In this document: positions 8,548 through 17,406 of the stretch, in pieces | How positions within the stretch are numbered: the stretch's first letter is position 1 | How the letters are laid out: every line of letters begins with the position of its first letter | Assembly (NCBI GenBank): GCA_012522805.1 | Contig: JAAYJS010000016.1 | Coordinates: 58,258 to 122,257, forward strand | DNA length: 64,000 nt | Reading direction: 5' to 3' | Source of the DNA: Eubacteriaceae bacterium | GTDB lineage: Bacteria > Bacillota > Clostridia > Eubacteriales > Eubacteriaceae | Program-made: the position numbers and the translations under genes | The notes under the pieces: model-generated | Seen by the model: only the letters and a program-made list of their open reading frames with translations | Told to the model about the DNA's origin: nothing | Database searches by the model: none

Positions 8548-8916
8548 CTATTCTCCTCTGGTTATTCGAATTTCATCACCTACGGATAGGTTCGGTTCGA
8601 TACCTTTGGCTTCCAGCTCAATTTGCCCCGGAATTTGGGTCACTTCTGCACCGTTAAAACACAATGTGCAATGACCCATGGTACGCATGGTTTGGTTGGC
8701 CACGCTTCCTACAGCTGTGACAGTATAGAAGGTATCCCCTAAATGTACCTGATCCCCCACTTTAATGTCGCTCTTAAGTTCATCGATCGTATGCAAATAA
8801 CACATTTCTCCAAGCTCTGCAGGTGCATTGTTGTTAAAAATGATGAGCATTTTAGCTTCCAGCATTTCCTTTGCAATGGGGCCGATACTTGTAATTGTCG
8901 TTCTGTATATTTCCAT
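8548..8916 (-). CDS. srlB: PTS glucitol/sorbitol-type enzyme IIA
   Basis: A 122-residue glucitol-family IIA. It would accept phosphate from HPr on a histidine, probably His42 in CYLHTIDEL, and pass it to the IIB domain of the next subunit. Length and the SVGDEIRITRG C-terminus fit the GutA/SrlB family. It lies between IIBC (22 nt) and HPr (3 nt) in the operon. The family is confident; whether the sugar is sorbitol is not, because no sorbitol-6-phosphate dehydrogenase of the SrlD type is present. Confidence 0.85.
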   Translation of the reverse strand: MEIYRTTITSIGPIAKEMLEAKMLIIFNNNAPAELGEMCYLHTIDELKSDIKVGDQVHLGDTFYTVTAVGSVANQTMRTMGHCTLCFNGAEVTQIPGQIELEAKGIEPNLSVGDEIRITRGE

Positions 8917-8938
8917 ATTCCCCTCCTAATTGTAAATT

Positions 8939-9985
8939 CTACGGCATCATTTGTCCTATCATATCAAAAATACCTTCAATTTGAAAGTGAACTTCTGCAA
9001 ACGGGTGCATTGCCTGGGCTAAGAAAAACGCAATGATGACGGCGATGGGACCCGTAAAGAGTCTGGATAATAAAATCGTCGGTACGCCGACATCGATGGT
9101 CGTACTTTCCGCATCTCCCATGGATAGACCCACAGGGATAAAGTCGCAACCGACTTGGGCATCCACCGCAAAAAATGCCGGTAACGCGAGCCAGATTGGA
9201 AATTGACCGATCATGATCCCGTAACCCACTATCACGGACAAAACCTGTCCGATGAGTGCACCGGATCCCACCAAAGGCGAGATCATGGGTAAAGCACAAA
9301 TGATTACCAAGACCAGCAGGCCGGGCAGTGTCCCCAAGGCAGGATAAAGGGTTCTGCCTAAAAAGGCACCCAAACCCGTGTATTCCAAAATGCCCAGCAA
9401 GAGAGACATAAAGACCATAAAGGGTATCACCTCTTTGATGCTGACGTCCACCGCTTGCTTGGCTCCCTGCACACAGGTGGTCGCAAATCCTGCCAAGACT
9501 TTGCCGCTACGGGTAACCCAATTGTCTTCTTTGCTGTCTTCTACCGGTGCTTCGGGTTTGTCTTCGGCCGGCGACGCCTCTTGCGATGCTGCTTCGACCT
9601 GTACCAATTCTTCGCTGAGATCCACCGGTACAATACCGCTTTCCACAACACCGGAAACATAGATATCTTCCCGTATAAACTCCGCCAAAGGTCCGGATTG
9701 CCCCACCGGTGTCAAATTGACAGTGGGAATATTCTTTTTAGGATAAACACCACATCGCAAGGTACCGCCGCAATTGATGACGACACAGGCGATCCGAGTA
9801 TCGGGTACCCCTGTGCTGAAACCGTCTATGGCTTCGGCACCGGTTAACTGCGCTATTTTTTTAGCAACCGGGTCGATCCCCCCGCCGGTTATCGATACAA
9901 TTTTATTGCGCTCTTCCGTCGGTTGGACCGTTAAAGGACCACCCCATCCGCTTGCACTTTTAATGATTTTAACTGCTTTATACAT
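8939..9985 (-). CDS. srlE: PTS glucitol/sorbitol-type enzyme IIBC
   Basis: A 348-residue protein with an N-terminal IIB domain (1 to about 125) whose phosphorylated cysteine is probably Cys72 in [10 protein letters not shown] polar linker rich in A, E, P and D follows (about 130-155), then a membrane IIC part of about five segments from about 175. Residues [21 protein letters not shown] and the DFIPVG loop fit the SrlE family. The start codon shares its first base with the end of the upstream srlA-type gene, so translation is coupled. Together with IIA and IIC2 it forms one permease that phosphorylates a polyol during uptake. Confidence 0.87.
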   Translation of the reverse strand: MYKAVKIIKSASGWGGPLTVQPTEERNKIVSITGGGIDPVAKKIAQLTGAEAIDGFSTGVPDTRIACVVINCGGTLRCGVYPKKNIPTVNLTPVGQSGPLAEFIREDIYVSGVVESGIVPVDLSEELVQVEAASQEASPAEDKPEAPVEDSKEDNWVTRSGKVLAGFATTCVQGAKQAVDVSIKEVIPFMVFMSLLLGILEYTGLGAFLGRTLYPALGTLPGLLVLVIICALPMISPLVGSGALIGQVLSVIVGYGIMIGQFPIWLALPAFFAVDAQVGCDFIPVGLSMGDAESTTIDVGVPTILLSRLFTGPIAVIIAFFLAQAMHPFAEVHFQIEGIFDMIGQMMP

Positions 9986-10587
9986 TATAATCTCCTATTC
10001 TTGACCTTGGCTTTCAAAAACTTTTTTGCTTTGATATTGTAGATGATTTGCGTGACGATTCCACGTATCAATATCATGATCAGCCCCATTAAAAAGTATT
10101 GAACAGCCAAAAATCCTAAATAGAGCCAAGGCAAGGCGCGGTTCATGGTGACTCCGGAAACCATAGACATTCTGAAGAAAACACCGCCGGCGATACCTAA
10201 ATACACAAAGAGCTCTCCGGGGTTGGCATGGGGAAACAAGCCCGTCACCGGATGGCAGTAGGAGATGGCTGCGTCAAAAAATGCAACTTTTTGATTTTCC
10301 GGTAAAAAACGAGCATAGGGATAAGTCATGGGATTACCTGAAAACATCATGCCCAACATCGGCATCAAAGTCCAACGGGTTAAGGGAAATTTTCCTAAAA
10401 CAGCCGCCAATTTTTCAATACGCTCCAAACCGATCAACTTGAATGCAATGTTCATGAATGCCATCATGATGATGATCCACGGCAATAGTTGAAATAAAAA
10501 CAAATTTAAAAAGTACATCGCACCGGTTTGAAACAATCCTATAAAGTGCTGTCCAAAGGAGGCGACACCTCTCGTAAACATTTCCAT
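9985..10587 (-). CDS. srlA: PTS glucitol/sorbitol-type enzyme IIC (IIC2 subunit)
   Basis: A 200-residue membrane protein of the SrlA family with about four hydrophobic segments. Recognisable stretches are [12 protein letters not shown] and [16 protein letters not shown], the latter typical of glucitol IIC2 and probably part of the sugar path. The gene follows gutM after 97 bp and is coupled to the IIBC gene. It has the usual full length and no sign of damage. Confidence 0.87.
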   Translation of the reverse strand: MEMFTRGVASFGQHFIGLFQTGAMYFLNLFLFQLLPWIIIMMAFMNIAFKLIGLERIEKLAAVLGKFPLTRWTLMPMLGMMFSGNPMTYPYARFLPENQKVAFFDAAISYCHPVTGLFPHANPGELFVYLGIAGGVFFRMSMVSGVTMNRALPWLYLGFLAVQYFLMGLIMILIRGIVTQIIYNIKAKKFLKAKVKNRRL

Positions 10588-10684
10588 TCAATACTCCTTA
10601 TTCATTTTGAATCTGAGGTTGGGACAAGCGCTCTAACGCTTGCACAACAAAACGATGATAGCTGCTTTGATCCCAACACAACCA

Positions 10685-11221
10685 CTAGCTTTTTAATTGG
10701 TCTTTTCTTTTTTCCACGGCTTCTCTCATTTTGTTTCGGTCAAACGCTGCGTTTGGCCTTTCTTTGCTCTGATTTTTTAAATACCCTTCAATGGCTTCCA
10801 CCGCTTGTAACAAGGCCCCCTTTCTGCGTTTCGGATCTGCCGTATGCGCTGTGTAAGGCGTCTTCTCCCGCTCCTTTTTATTCAACCGGTAATCATCGTC
10901 TATGGCTTTTTTCTTAATCTCTTCTAGGGATAATCCGACGACCTCCATAGACTTAAAACGATTCCATAAATAAGCGCCCTTTAAGGCAGAACACGCCACC
11001 ACCCTATCGGTATCGGGGTCCCAAACCAACAAAACGATAGCAGATGAGGCGGTCCATTGAAACGGCGGGCTCTTTCGAGCACCAACACCTAAAATGCCGC
11101 CCATTTCTGCTAATTTTTCCTTAGTTTGTCGATAGTTCTTATATTGAAGGTAGGTGAAAACACTGCGCAGGATCATCATGACAATCAACAACCCGAATAA
11201 AAACAAAACACTTTGATCCAT
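10685..11221 (-). CDS. gutM: GutM-like glucitol operon protein
   Basis: A 178-residue protein with one N-terminal membrane segment (about 5-22) and a cytoplasmic part of the GutM (glucitol operon activator) type: LQYKNYRQTKEKLAEMG, then GVGARKSPPF and IVLLVWDPDTDRVVACSALKG. In enterobacteria GutM modulates glucitol operon expression. Here it sits between the metabolic genes and the PTS subunits, and its membrane anchor suggests it senses or assists the PTS. The C-terminal 50 residues are charged and extend beyond the core. Confidence 0.7.
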   Translation of the reverse strand: MDQSVLFLFGLLIVMMILRSVFTYLQYKNYRQTKEKLAEMGGILGVGARKSPPFQWTASSAIVLLVWDPDTDRVVACSALKGAYLWNRFKSMEVVGLSLEEIKKKAIDDDYRLNKKEREKTPYTAHTADPKRRKGALLQAVEAIEGYLKNQSKERPNAAFDRNKMREAVEKRKDQLKS

Positions 11222-11264
11222 CCTTCACCTTCCTTTCTCCATGGCATACACTGTACTTATTTGG

Positions 11265-12059
11265 TTACAGATATTGGCTCATTTGCTGCAAGGATTCAAA
11301 AACAGCGTCGGGTTTGATATCGCTTTCCGCAACGGTTTGCCTATCGGCTTCGCCGGTGAGCACCAAAAAGCCTTTAGCACCATTGTTGACCCCGGTAGCC
11401 ACATCCGTATAGATGCGGTCCCCAACAAAAGCCATTTCCTCGGGTAGGTACCCCGTTATAGCGGAGACCATCTCCACCGTTTCTCTATAAGGTTTTCCTA
11501 AAAACCTCGGCGCTACCCCCGTGGAGGCGGTAATGGCTGCACAAATTGCACCGCTGTCCGGCATAAAGCCACCGTGAATGGGACAATTGATGTCCTTATG
11601 GGTAGCGATAAACGGTACACCCTCACGCACATAACGACAGATTTTATCCAATTTCTCGTAGGTCAACGTGGTGTCAAAGCTTTGAACGGCGACATCGGGA
11701 TCTTCTTCCACCAGTTGGATGCCGTGGTCTTGAAAGCTTTCCTCCAGCAAGGGAGTGCCGTTTAAATACACCCTTTGATTGGGGTAAAAGTCCTTAAGAT
11801 ATTGGATGGTCACATCCCCGGCGGTGATAACTTTTGAAACCGGCACCTCCAATCCCATTTTGGACAATTTCTCTTGATAATAGGTGGGAATTCTGGAAGC
11901 GTTATTGGTTAAAAAAACATAGTCGCCACCTTTTTCCTCCAATTTGTGGATGAAATCCAAGGCACCGGGAATCAGATGATCCCCTAAGTAAATGGTGCCG
12001 TCCATATCCAATACAAATAGCGAAACGCCTTGAAATGCTTTGTCTTTTGTTACACTCAT
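11265..12059 (-). CDS. HAD-IIA family phosphatase (AraL/NagD-like)
   Basis: A 264-residue HAD phosphatase of subfamily IIA. Motif I is DMDGT with catalytic Asp18 and Asp20, motif II is FLTNNASR, and motif III/IV is MAFVGDRIYTDVATGVN, with a C2 cap between. It overlaps the AraM-like gene by 4 nt. In Bacillus subtilis the HAD-IIA phosphatase AraL and the dehydrogenase AraM are also adjacent, so the pair seems conserved outside arabinose operons. Likely substrates are small sugar or polyol phosphates; removal of a toxic or surplus phosphate ester from the PTS is a reasonable inference. Confidence 0.82.
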   Translation of the reverse strand: MSVTKDKAFQGVSLFVLDMDGTIYLGDHLIPGALDFIHKLEEKGGDYVFLTNNASRIPTYYQEKLSKMGLEVPVSKVITAGDVTIQYLKDFYPNQRVYLNGTPLLEESFQDHGIQLVEEDPDVAVQSFDTTLTYEKLDKICRYVREGVPFIATHKDINCPIHGGFMPDSGAICAAITASTGVAPRFLGKPYRETVEMVSAITGYLPEEMAFVGDRIYTDVATGVNNGAKGFLVLTGEADRQTVAESDIKPDAVFESLQQMSQYL

Positions 12060-13243
12060 GCCTGACCTCCGTAGATGCGCTCGGTAATTTTTTCCGCAAT
12101 AGCCTTTAAGCGTCCCTTTTCTTTTGCATAGCGCAAAACAGAATAACGGGGCCGCACATCATAACCTTCCATTAAACTTCTATAAAATAAGTCTCGATCG
12201 ATGCCGATATCCTTTGGAGAAACAGGACATCCCGCACGTCTTAACAGGTCTTCGACTTCCAGCCGAGAGGGACTGAGCTTTGCCGTTTCTTCGGGAAGAC
12301 AATCGGATAACTCTTCAAAAACTTCAGCTATGATGGGTGTCGCTATTCCGACTTTAATGCCGTGGAGCTCAGGGTAACGCCCTTTGGCGATAAAATCCAT
12401 TTCCCAATAGTGGGAGAGCATGTGTTCAGAACCCGAAGCCGGACGGGACACACCGACCAACCCCATGGCAACACCGGTTAAGGTCAAGGCTTCGATGAGA
12501 TACAAGACGGCTTCCTCATCTCGCTTGGCCAAGGCATCGGTTTTAGAAAAGCATTTTTCCAAGGCTCTGTTCACTAAGGTCACACAGGTATCGCAGCGGT
12601 ATTCGTTCACGACTTGAACGGCTAAATCCCAATCCGCCAAAGCGGTCAATTTGCCCACCACGTCGCCAAAACCCGCATGGATCATCCGCATGGGTGCTTG
12701 TTTCATGATGTCGGTATCGCCCACAACCCCATAAGCCAAACATGCGGGATAAGATATTTTCTTTCCGTCACAAATCAGAGGGGCGCCATCGGCGACGTAA
12801 CCGTCCATGGAAGGTGCCGTACAAACGATGATATAGGGTATTTTTGTTCTGGAGGAGACAAATTTAACTAAATCGTTGATGGTGCCGGACCCTACGGCAA
12901 CCATTAAAGTGATGTCTAGATCCAATTCTTCCAACACCCGCCCGACGACACATTCATCGGGGATTAAAATATCCTCTCCCTTGTCAAAAACCAATCGTTT
13001 GACGTCAAAACCGGCTGCTTCCATGAGCTTGAGGGATTCTTTGCCTGCTGCCTCGTAGGTGTTGTTGTCACAGACCATCAGTACTTTCCCATCAATAAAA
13101 GGTTGGGCCATGGGAACTAAAGCCTTCAATTGGCCTTTGCCGATGGCGATATCGTGTATGGAAAAAAAGTGGTTGCGACCACAGGAGCAATCGAATTTCG
13201 TTTGTGCCATTTCGTTAATTTCTAAATCAAGAATTTCGTTCAA
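12056..13243 (-). CDS. araM: sn-glycerol-1-phosphate dehydrogenase family (AraM/EgsA-like)
   Basis: A 395-residue member of the metal-dependent glycerol-1-phosphate dehydrogenase branch. The nucleotide loop is VAVGSGTINDLVKF. Expected metal ligands are present: Asp194 (GFGDVVGK), His274 (GSEHMLSH) and His294 (PELHGIK). The family reduces dihydroxyacetone phosphate to sn-glycerol-1-phosphate with NAD(P)H. I place the start at a TTG (13243) that overlaps the regulator and follows AAAGGA; an internal ATG at 13210 would remove 11 residues. Linkage to a PTS suggests it may instead oxidise an imported polyol phosphate. Confidence 0.82.
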   Translation of the reverse strand: MNEILDLEINEMAQTKFDCSCGRNHFFSIHDIAIGKGQLKALVPMAQPFIDGKVLMVCDNNTYEAAGKESLKLMEAAGFDVKRLVFDKGEDILIPDECVVGRVLEELDLDITLMVAVGSGTINDLVKFVSSRTKIPYIIVCTAPSMDGYVADGAPLICDGKKISYPACLAYGVVGDTDIMKQAPMRMIHAGFGDVVGKLTALADWDLAVQVVNEYRCDTCVTLVNRALEKCFSKTDALAKRDEEAVLYLIEALTLTGVAMGLVGVSRPASGSEHMLSHYWEMDFIAKGRYPELHGIKVGIATPIIAEVFEELSDCLPEETAKLSPSRLEVEDLLRRAGCPVSPKDIGIDRDLFYRSLMEGYDVRPRYSVLRYAKEKGRLKAIAEKITERIYGGQA

Positions 13244-14198
13244 TGTTTTTTCCTTTCCCTAACATTTTTTTTGCGCAAGCTTCGTCGGTGATCAGAGTAT
13301 TGATATAGCCGCCTTGAATCGCACCGATAATCGCTTCGCACTTCTCGACGCCACATGCTACCCCCACGGTTTCAGGGATACTTCGAAGCCTTTTGATCTC
13401 GATTCCGACGACGTTGTTGTCCGCTTCGAAGGGATCTGTATTGCCGTGTCGGTCGAAAAATTGCATGCAAATATCCCCAACAACATGTTTTTGCTGCATT
13501 TTTCTCATTTCTTCGCTATTGTAGAAACCGGTGGCCATAATGGCCGATTGATCGTTGGGAACACCGATCCCCACCACAGCGACCCGCATGCGATTGATCA
13601 TGTTGATCATCCCGGCGATGGACTCCTCCTTTAACAGTTTGTTCTTTAAGTTTTTTCCGGAAACCCGAGCCGGAGCATAGATGAGCATAAAAGTGCCTTC
13701 TGTTTTTTTAGCAAACTCCTCAACCAGGTAATTGGAGTGGAGCTCTCGTTTGAGATAACCCATTCCACCGATTAATGGGATGAAACTCAGGTTTTTTGCC
13801 GTATCGGATTTTAAATATTCCGGAATACACCTCAGGGTACTCCCCATGGAAACGCCCACAATGTCGTTGTCTTTAAAGGTCTTCAGCAGATACTTTGCTG
13901 CCGCTTCGCCGACCAACTTTTTTTGCGCTTCCAACTCCGGGAGGGTATCCACGACAATGACCTCTTTTAAACCGTATTGTCTTTTAACTTGACGTTCCAA
14001 CGGAATGTGCTGGGTTCCTTCCAACGCTTTAATCTTTATTTCTACGATACCCAACGCCCTGGCATTTTTGATTAATCGAGAAACCGTGGGACGGGATACA
14101 CCCAGCGATTTAGCAATTGCTTTTTGATGCATATCCTGATCGTAATACATTTCACATACCTTGACCATTAAGCGTTCATCGTCAACTACTTTTCTCAC
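13227..14198 (-). CDS. SorC/DeoR-type sugar-binding transcriptional regulator
   Basis: A 323-residue regulator. The N-terminal helix-turn-helix (about 20-42) reads KAIAKSLGVSRPTVSRLIKNA and the rest is a SorC-type effector domain (GVSMGSTL, GVGIGVPNDQSAI). The start is GTG at 14198 behind AGAGGGA. It is the first gene of the PTS operon and overlaps the next by 17 nt, so it is probably autoregulated. SorC proteins bind a phosphorylated sugar; a product of this PTS is the natural candidate. Confidence 0.85.
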   Translation of the reverse strand: MRKVVDDERLMVKVCEMYYDQDMHQKAIAKSLGVSRPTVSRLIKNARALGIVEIKIKALEGTQHIPLERQVKRQYGLKEVIVVDTLPELEAQKKLVGEAAAKYLLKTFKDNDIVGVSMGSTLRCIPEYLKSDTAKNLSFIPLIGGMGYLKRELHSNYLVEEFAKKTEGTFMLIYAPARVSGKNLKNKLLKEESIAGMINMINRMRVAVVGIGVPNDQSAIMATGFYNSEEMRKMQQKHVVGDICMQFFDRHGNTDPFEADNNVVGIEIKRLRSIPETVGVACGVEKCEAIIGAIQGGYINTLITDEACAKKMLGKGKNIERNS

Positions 14199-14232
14199 AC
14201 TATCCCTCTTTTACTATTTGCTATTCTATCTT

Positions 14233-14241
14233 ATTATAGCA
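14233..14241 (-). promoter_or_regulatory. Extended -10 promoter of the SorC/PTS operon
   Basis: On the minus strand TGCTATAAT (14241-14233), an extended -10 element 35 bp upstream of the GTG start. No good -35 lies 17 bp upstream, which fits an extended -10 promoter. An operator could not be identified. Confidence 0.5.
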
Positions 14242-14564
14242 CCCTACAAAAAAATCGTAGCTGCGTTTCCATTGTTTTCTCATTATTTTTTATTATTAGA
14301 GCACTAAATCCCAAAACAAACGTTATCAGGGGTACATTTTGAAAACACTTTTACATATGTCATCATACAATGCCGTTTCAACTATGGCCACCCATATCGG
14401 AGATGATTGATGGTGCTACTACCACGACCTTTGACAGCATGTGACATGAAAGCGATGTCCCATACCCTTTCCTATTCCTATCAGAAAAAGATTTGTTGCA
14501 ATCGGCTCTGACTAGCCACACCCTGTGTTCTTTGCTGGTCGTATTCTTTTTTTTGAACATAATA

Positions 14565-14608
14565 AAAAGACTTTCCAGTCAAGAAAGCTTTCTTGACTGG
14601 AAAGTCTT
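14565..14608 (-). terminator. Terminator of the P-type ATPase gene, perfect 42-nt palindrome
   Basis: Positions 14567-14608 form a perfect palindrome with 21-bp arms centred on AAAG|CTTT. On the minus strand it is followed by TTTTTATT, so it ends the ATPase transcript. The rest of the 14199-14723 gap (525 bp) shows only the SorC promoter and no credible gene. Confidence 0.75.
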
Positions 14609-14723
14609 ATAAGATTTGCAGGGGTAAGTGGTGCTAAGCCATTCCAACCGCATGATTCATCGTTAGGTTGATGATCTCTCCTACCAGCATTGGAGCCTTC
14701 ATCGAAACTCTGTACTCAGCCCC

Positions 14724-16664
14724 TTACCAGAGTGTATTTTCTTGAAATTGCTTTCTCTTTTTGGGCCTCGGCTGTTCATGGAAGTTTCGATCGTACAGAA
14801 GTGCTGCATTGAATACAACCAACACAGACCCCGCATTGTGTACCAAAGCGCCGGTAACGGGATTGAGTACCCCAATGGCCGAAAGCGCAACGGCTATGAA
14901 GTTGATCACCATGGAAAGGGTCAGGTTGAGATGAATGGTGTGCAGTGTCGCTTCGGAGAGCTTTTTTAAATAAATCAATTTGCCGATATCGTCGCCAATT
15001 AAGGCGATGTCTGCCGCTTCAACACTGATATCCGACCCCTTTTTTGCCATGGCGACACCGACATCCGCCACTTTTAACGCCGGTGCATCGTTGATGCCAT
15101 CTCCCACCATACCGACCACATGGCCTCTTCTTTGTAATTCTTCTATTCGATGGACCTTTTCCTCCGGTAAAAGCTCCCCATGCATAACTGTGAAACCCGC
15201 TTTTTTACCGATATACTCAGCGGTTTTTTGATGATCTCCTGTTAATAACAAGGTTTGGCTTCCCAATTGATGCAAATCCGCTATAACGCGATGGGTCTCT
15301 TTTCGCAGGCAATCGGATAAGGCGATGGCCCCCATCACACCATGGGCACTTCCGACTAAAATAACGATCTTCCCCTCTTCCCGGAGGTCTTCTAATTCGT
15401 TTTCTAAGACTATAGGGATAGCAATGCCCTTTTCTTCTAGATAACTCTTAGAGCCACAAAATATCTCTCGCTCCAACAAGACAGCCGAAACACCGCCACC
15501 GGCTTTCATGGCAAAAGCCTCGGTTTCCAATAGCGGCAGCCCTGCGGTTTTGGCCGCCTCTACAACGGTTTTTCCAAGGGGATGCTCACTTTTAACCTCT
15601 GCGGAAGCGGCATAAGTCAGGAGTTCTTCCGATGTGAGCCCTTCTTCGAAGGGTAAGATATCGCTGACTTGAAGACGTCCCTGGGTTAAGGTTCCGGTTT
15701 TGTCGAAGGCAAGGGTGTCGACTTTTCCCATTTTTTCTAGGGCTTCTCCGGATTTGACGATCACTCCGAATTTGGCCGCCTGACCGATAGCCGCGATGAC
15801 AGAGGTCGGCGTCGCCAAGGCCAGAGCACATGGACAGAACACGACCAACACCGTCACACCACGGGTTAAAGCCTCTAAAGTTGGATAACCCAAAACAGCG
15901 TTGATGCCGAAGGTGCCGACGGCGACGATCAGGGCAATGGGTACCAACCACACCGCCCAACGATCTGCCAATCGCTGGGTATGGGATTTTTTGTTTTCCG
16001 CTTCCTGTACCAGACTGATCAGACGCTGTATGGTGGTATCCTGACCCACCTTTGTTGCTTGGATGTCGACGGTGCCGTAGCGATTGATGCTGCCACCGAA
16101 TACTTCGTCTCCCACACTTCTTTGTACGGGCAGGGATTCTCCCGTCATCACCGATTGGTCTATGGCTGTGTACCCATCGACAATCACCCCGTCCACGGGA
16201 ACTCTCTCACCGGGTCGAACCCTCAACCGGTCCCCCAACGCAATCTCCGATAAAGGAACCGTTTTTTCGATTTGCCCCTCATTGTCTAAACGACAACCGG
16301 TATCCGGTACCAAGCCAATCAACCCTTTGAGACCGCGTTTGGCTTGATCGATGGTTTTCTCTTCCAAGAGTCCACCCATAGCCATGATAAAAGCCACTTC
16401 CCCCGCCGCGAAGATTTCCCCGATGGCTAAGGCAGCCACCATCGCCATGGAGATTAAAAAGGCTGAAGACAGCCACCTTTGTTTCACTAAACGGGTCGTG
16501 GCGCTGTACAGAAGCGGGTAACCGGAAATAACCAAGGTTACCCACGCGGGATCCAATGCGACGGTTCTTTTGCTCAATAATAAAAACAATGACCATAACA
16601 AAAACAAACCGGAAACCACGGTCATTTTAAAGCCTGATAAAAAATCACTTAAATCGTGAAACAT
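14724..16664 (-). CDS. P1B-type heavy-metal ATPase
   Basis: A 646-residue cation pump with the metal-path motif CPC (VVFCPCALALATPTS), TGES actuator, DKTGTLTQG phosphorylation site, SEHPLG nucleotide-domain motif and GDGINDAP hinge. It has no N-terminal HMA domain. The last segments carry HNAGSVLVVFNAALL, closer to the CtpC-like group than to CopA or the DxG of zinc pumps, so the metal is uncertain. The ATG at 16664 follows GGAGG; the longer upstream reading would cross the divergent regulator's promoter. It is transcribed away from a TetR gene that probably controls it. Confidence 0.88.
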   Translation of the reverse strand: MFHDLSDFLSGFKMTVVSGLFLLWSLFLLLSKRTVALDPAWVTLVISGYPLLYSATTRLVKQRWLSSAFLISMAMVAALAIGEIFAAGEVAFIMAMGGLLEEKTIDQAKRGLKGLIGLVPDTGCRLDNEGQIEKTVPLSEIALGDRLRVRPGERVPVDGVIVDGYTAIDQSVMTGESLPVQRSVGDEVFGGSINRYGTVDIQATKVGQDTTIQRLISLVQEAENKKSHTQRLADRWAVWLVPIALIVAVGTFGINAVLGYPTLEALTRGVTVLVVFCPCALALATPTSVIAAIGQAAKFGVIVKSGEALEKMGKVDTLAFDKTGTLTQGRLQVSDILPFEEGLTSEELLTYAASAEVKSEHPLGKTVVEAAKTAGLPLLETEAFAMKAGGGVSAVLLEREIFCGSKSYLEEKGIAIPIVLENELEDLREEGKIVILVGSAHGVMGAIALSDCLRKETHRVIADLHQLGSQTLLLTGDHQKTAEYIGKKAGFTVMHGELLPEEKVHRIEELQRRGHVVGMVGDGINDAPALKVADVGVAMAKKGSDISVEAADIALIGDDIGKLIYLKKLSEATLHTIHLNLTLSMVINFIAVALSAIGVLNPVTGALVHNAGSVLVVFNAALLYDRNFHEQPRPKKRKQFQENTLW

Positions 16665-16701
16665 CTCACACCTCCACTTGAATTTTGCCCTTCTATTCAG
16701 T

Positions 16702-16727
16702 ACAATGAGTTCGTTACAAAACATTGT
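16702..16727. promoter_or_regulatory. Inverted repeat in the ATPase-tetR intergenic region
   Basis: ACAATG (16702-16707) and CATTGT (16722-16727) are 6-bp arms with a 14-nt spacer, between the start of the ATPase (16664) and of the TetR gene (16828). It is a candidate operator for the divergent regulator; the arms are short. Confidence 0.35.
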
Positions 16728-16827
16728 GTTAGATATTATTGTAAAGACTGGAAAAGAAAAAACAAGAATCAGATGTGATGAAATGTCAGATACGGAACAT
16801 TTTGCAAAAATTGTACGGAGGAAAACC

Positions 16828-17388
16828 ATGGACAGACGTCAAATGAAAACAAGAGAAGCTATTTTTGACGCTTTCAGCGCTTTATTGTCACAAAAAAATT
16901 ACAATAAAATTACCGTTGGAGAGATCATCGACCTTGCCAATATTGGACGGAGTACCTTTTATGCCCATTTTGAAACGAAAGACCATCTGTTACAGGAATT
17001 GTGTCGCACCCTCTTTGAGCACGTTTTTTCCGATGCCTTGGATCATGAGTTGACCCACGATTTTTCCCTCTCCAACAGCAATGCCCACGACTTGATTGCC
17101 CACACATTTTATCATTTGCGGGAAGATCATCAAAATATTTTGCGTATTTTAAATTGCGAAAGCAGCGGAACCTTTTTAAATTTTTTCAAGGAGGATTTTA
17201 CACAACACTTCTCCCCTCTTTTATCTCAATTATTTCTAGAAAAAACCATCGCCGTACCCAAGGATTTTTTAATGGAACACGTCAACGCCACCTTTATCCA
17301 CACGGTGCTTTGGTGGATTCGTGAGGATTTAAAAACAAGTCCGGAAACCTTAGCCGATTACTATTTAAAGGTACTGGGCATCGCCTGA
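16828..17388 (+). CDS. TetR/AcrR family regulator, divergent to the metal ATPase
   Basis: A 186-residue regulator. The N-terminal HTH is clear: TREAIFDAFSALL, ITVGEIIDLANIGRSTFYAHF, then KDHLLQEL. The C-terminal ligand domain has a His/Cys/Asp-containing middle region (about 75-110) that could hold a metal, but this is only suggestive. The ATG at 16828 follows ACGGAGG with ideal spacing. Divergent placement beside the P1B ATPase makes control of that pump the likely job. It is followed directly by a converging gene. Confidence 0.82.
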   Translation: MDRRQMKTREAIFDAFSALLSQKNYNKITVGEIIDLANIGRSTFYAHFETKDHLLQELCRTLFEHVFSDALDHELTHDFSLSNSNAHDLIAHTFYHLREDHQNILRILNCESSGTFLNFFKEDFTQHFSPLLSQLFLEKTIAVPKDFLMEHVNATFIHTVLWWIREDLKTSPETLADYYLKVLGIA

Positions 17389-17406
17389 GGTTTCTGAACT
17401 TGTGGT

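Noticed and set aside
9378..10004. Plus-strand frames of 76-130 codons opposite the PTS genes
   Set aside because: Shadows of srlE/srlA; no ribosome sites and low-complexity translations.
14378..14560. 60-codon minus-strand frame between the ATPase terminator and the SorC operon
   Set aside because: No ribosome site and no recognisable features; treated as noncoding.
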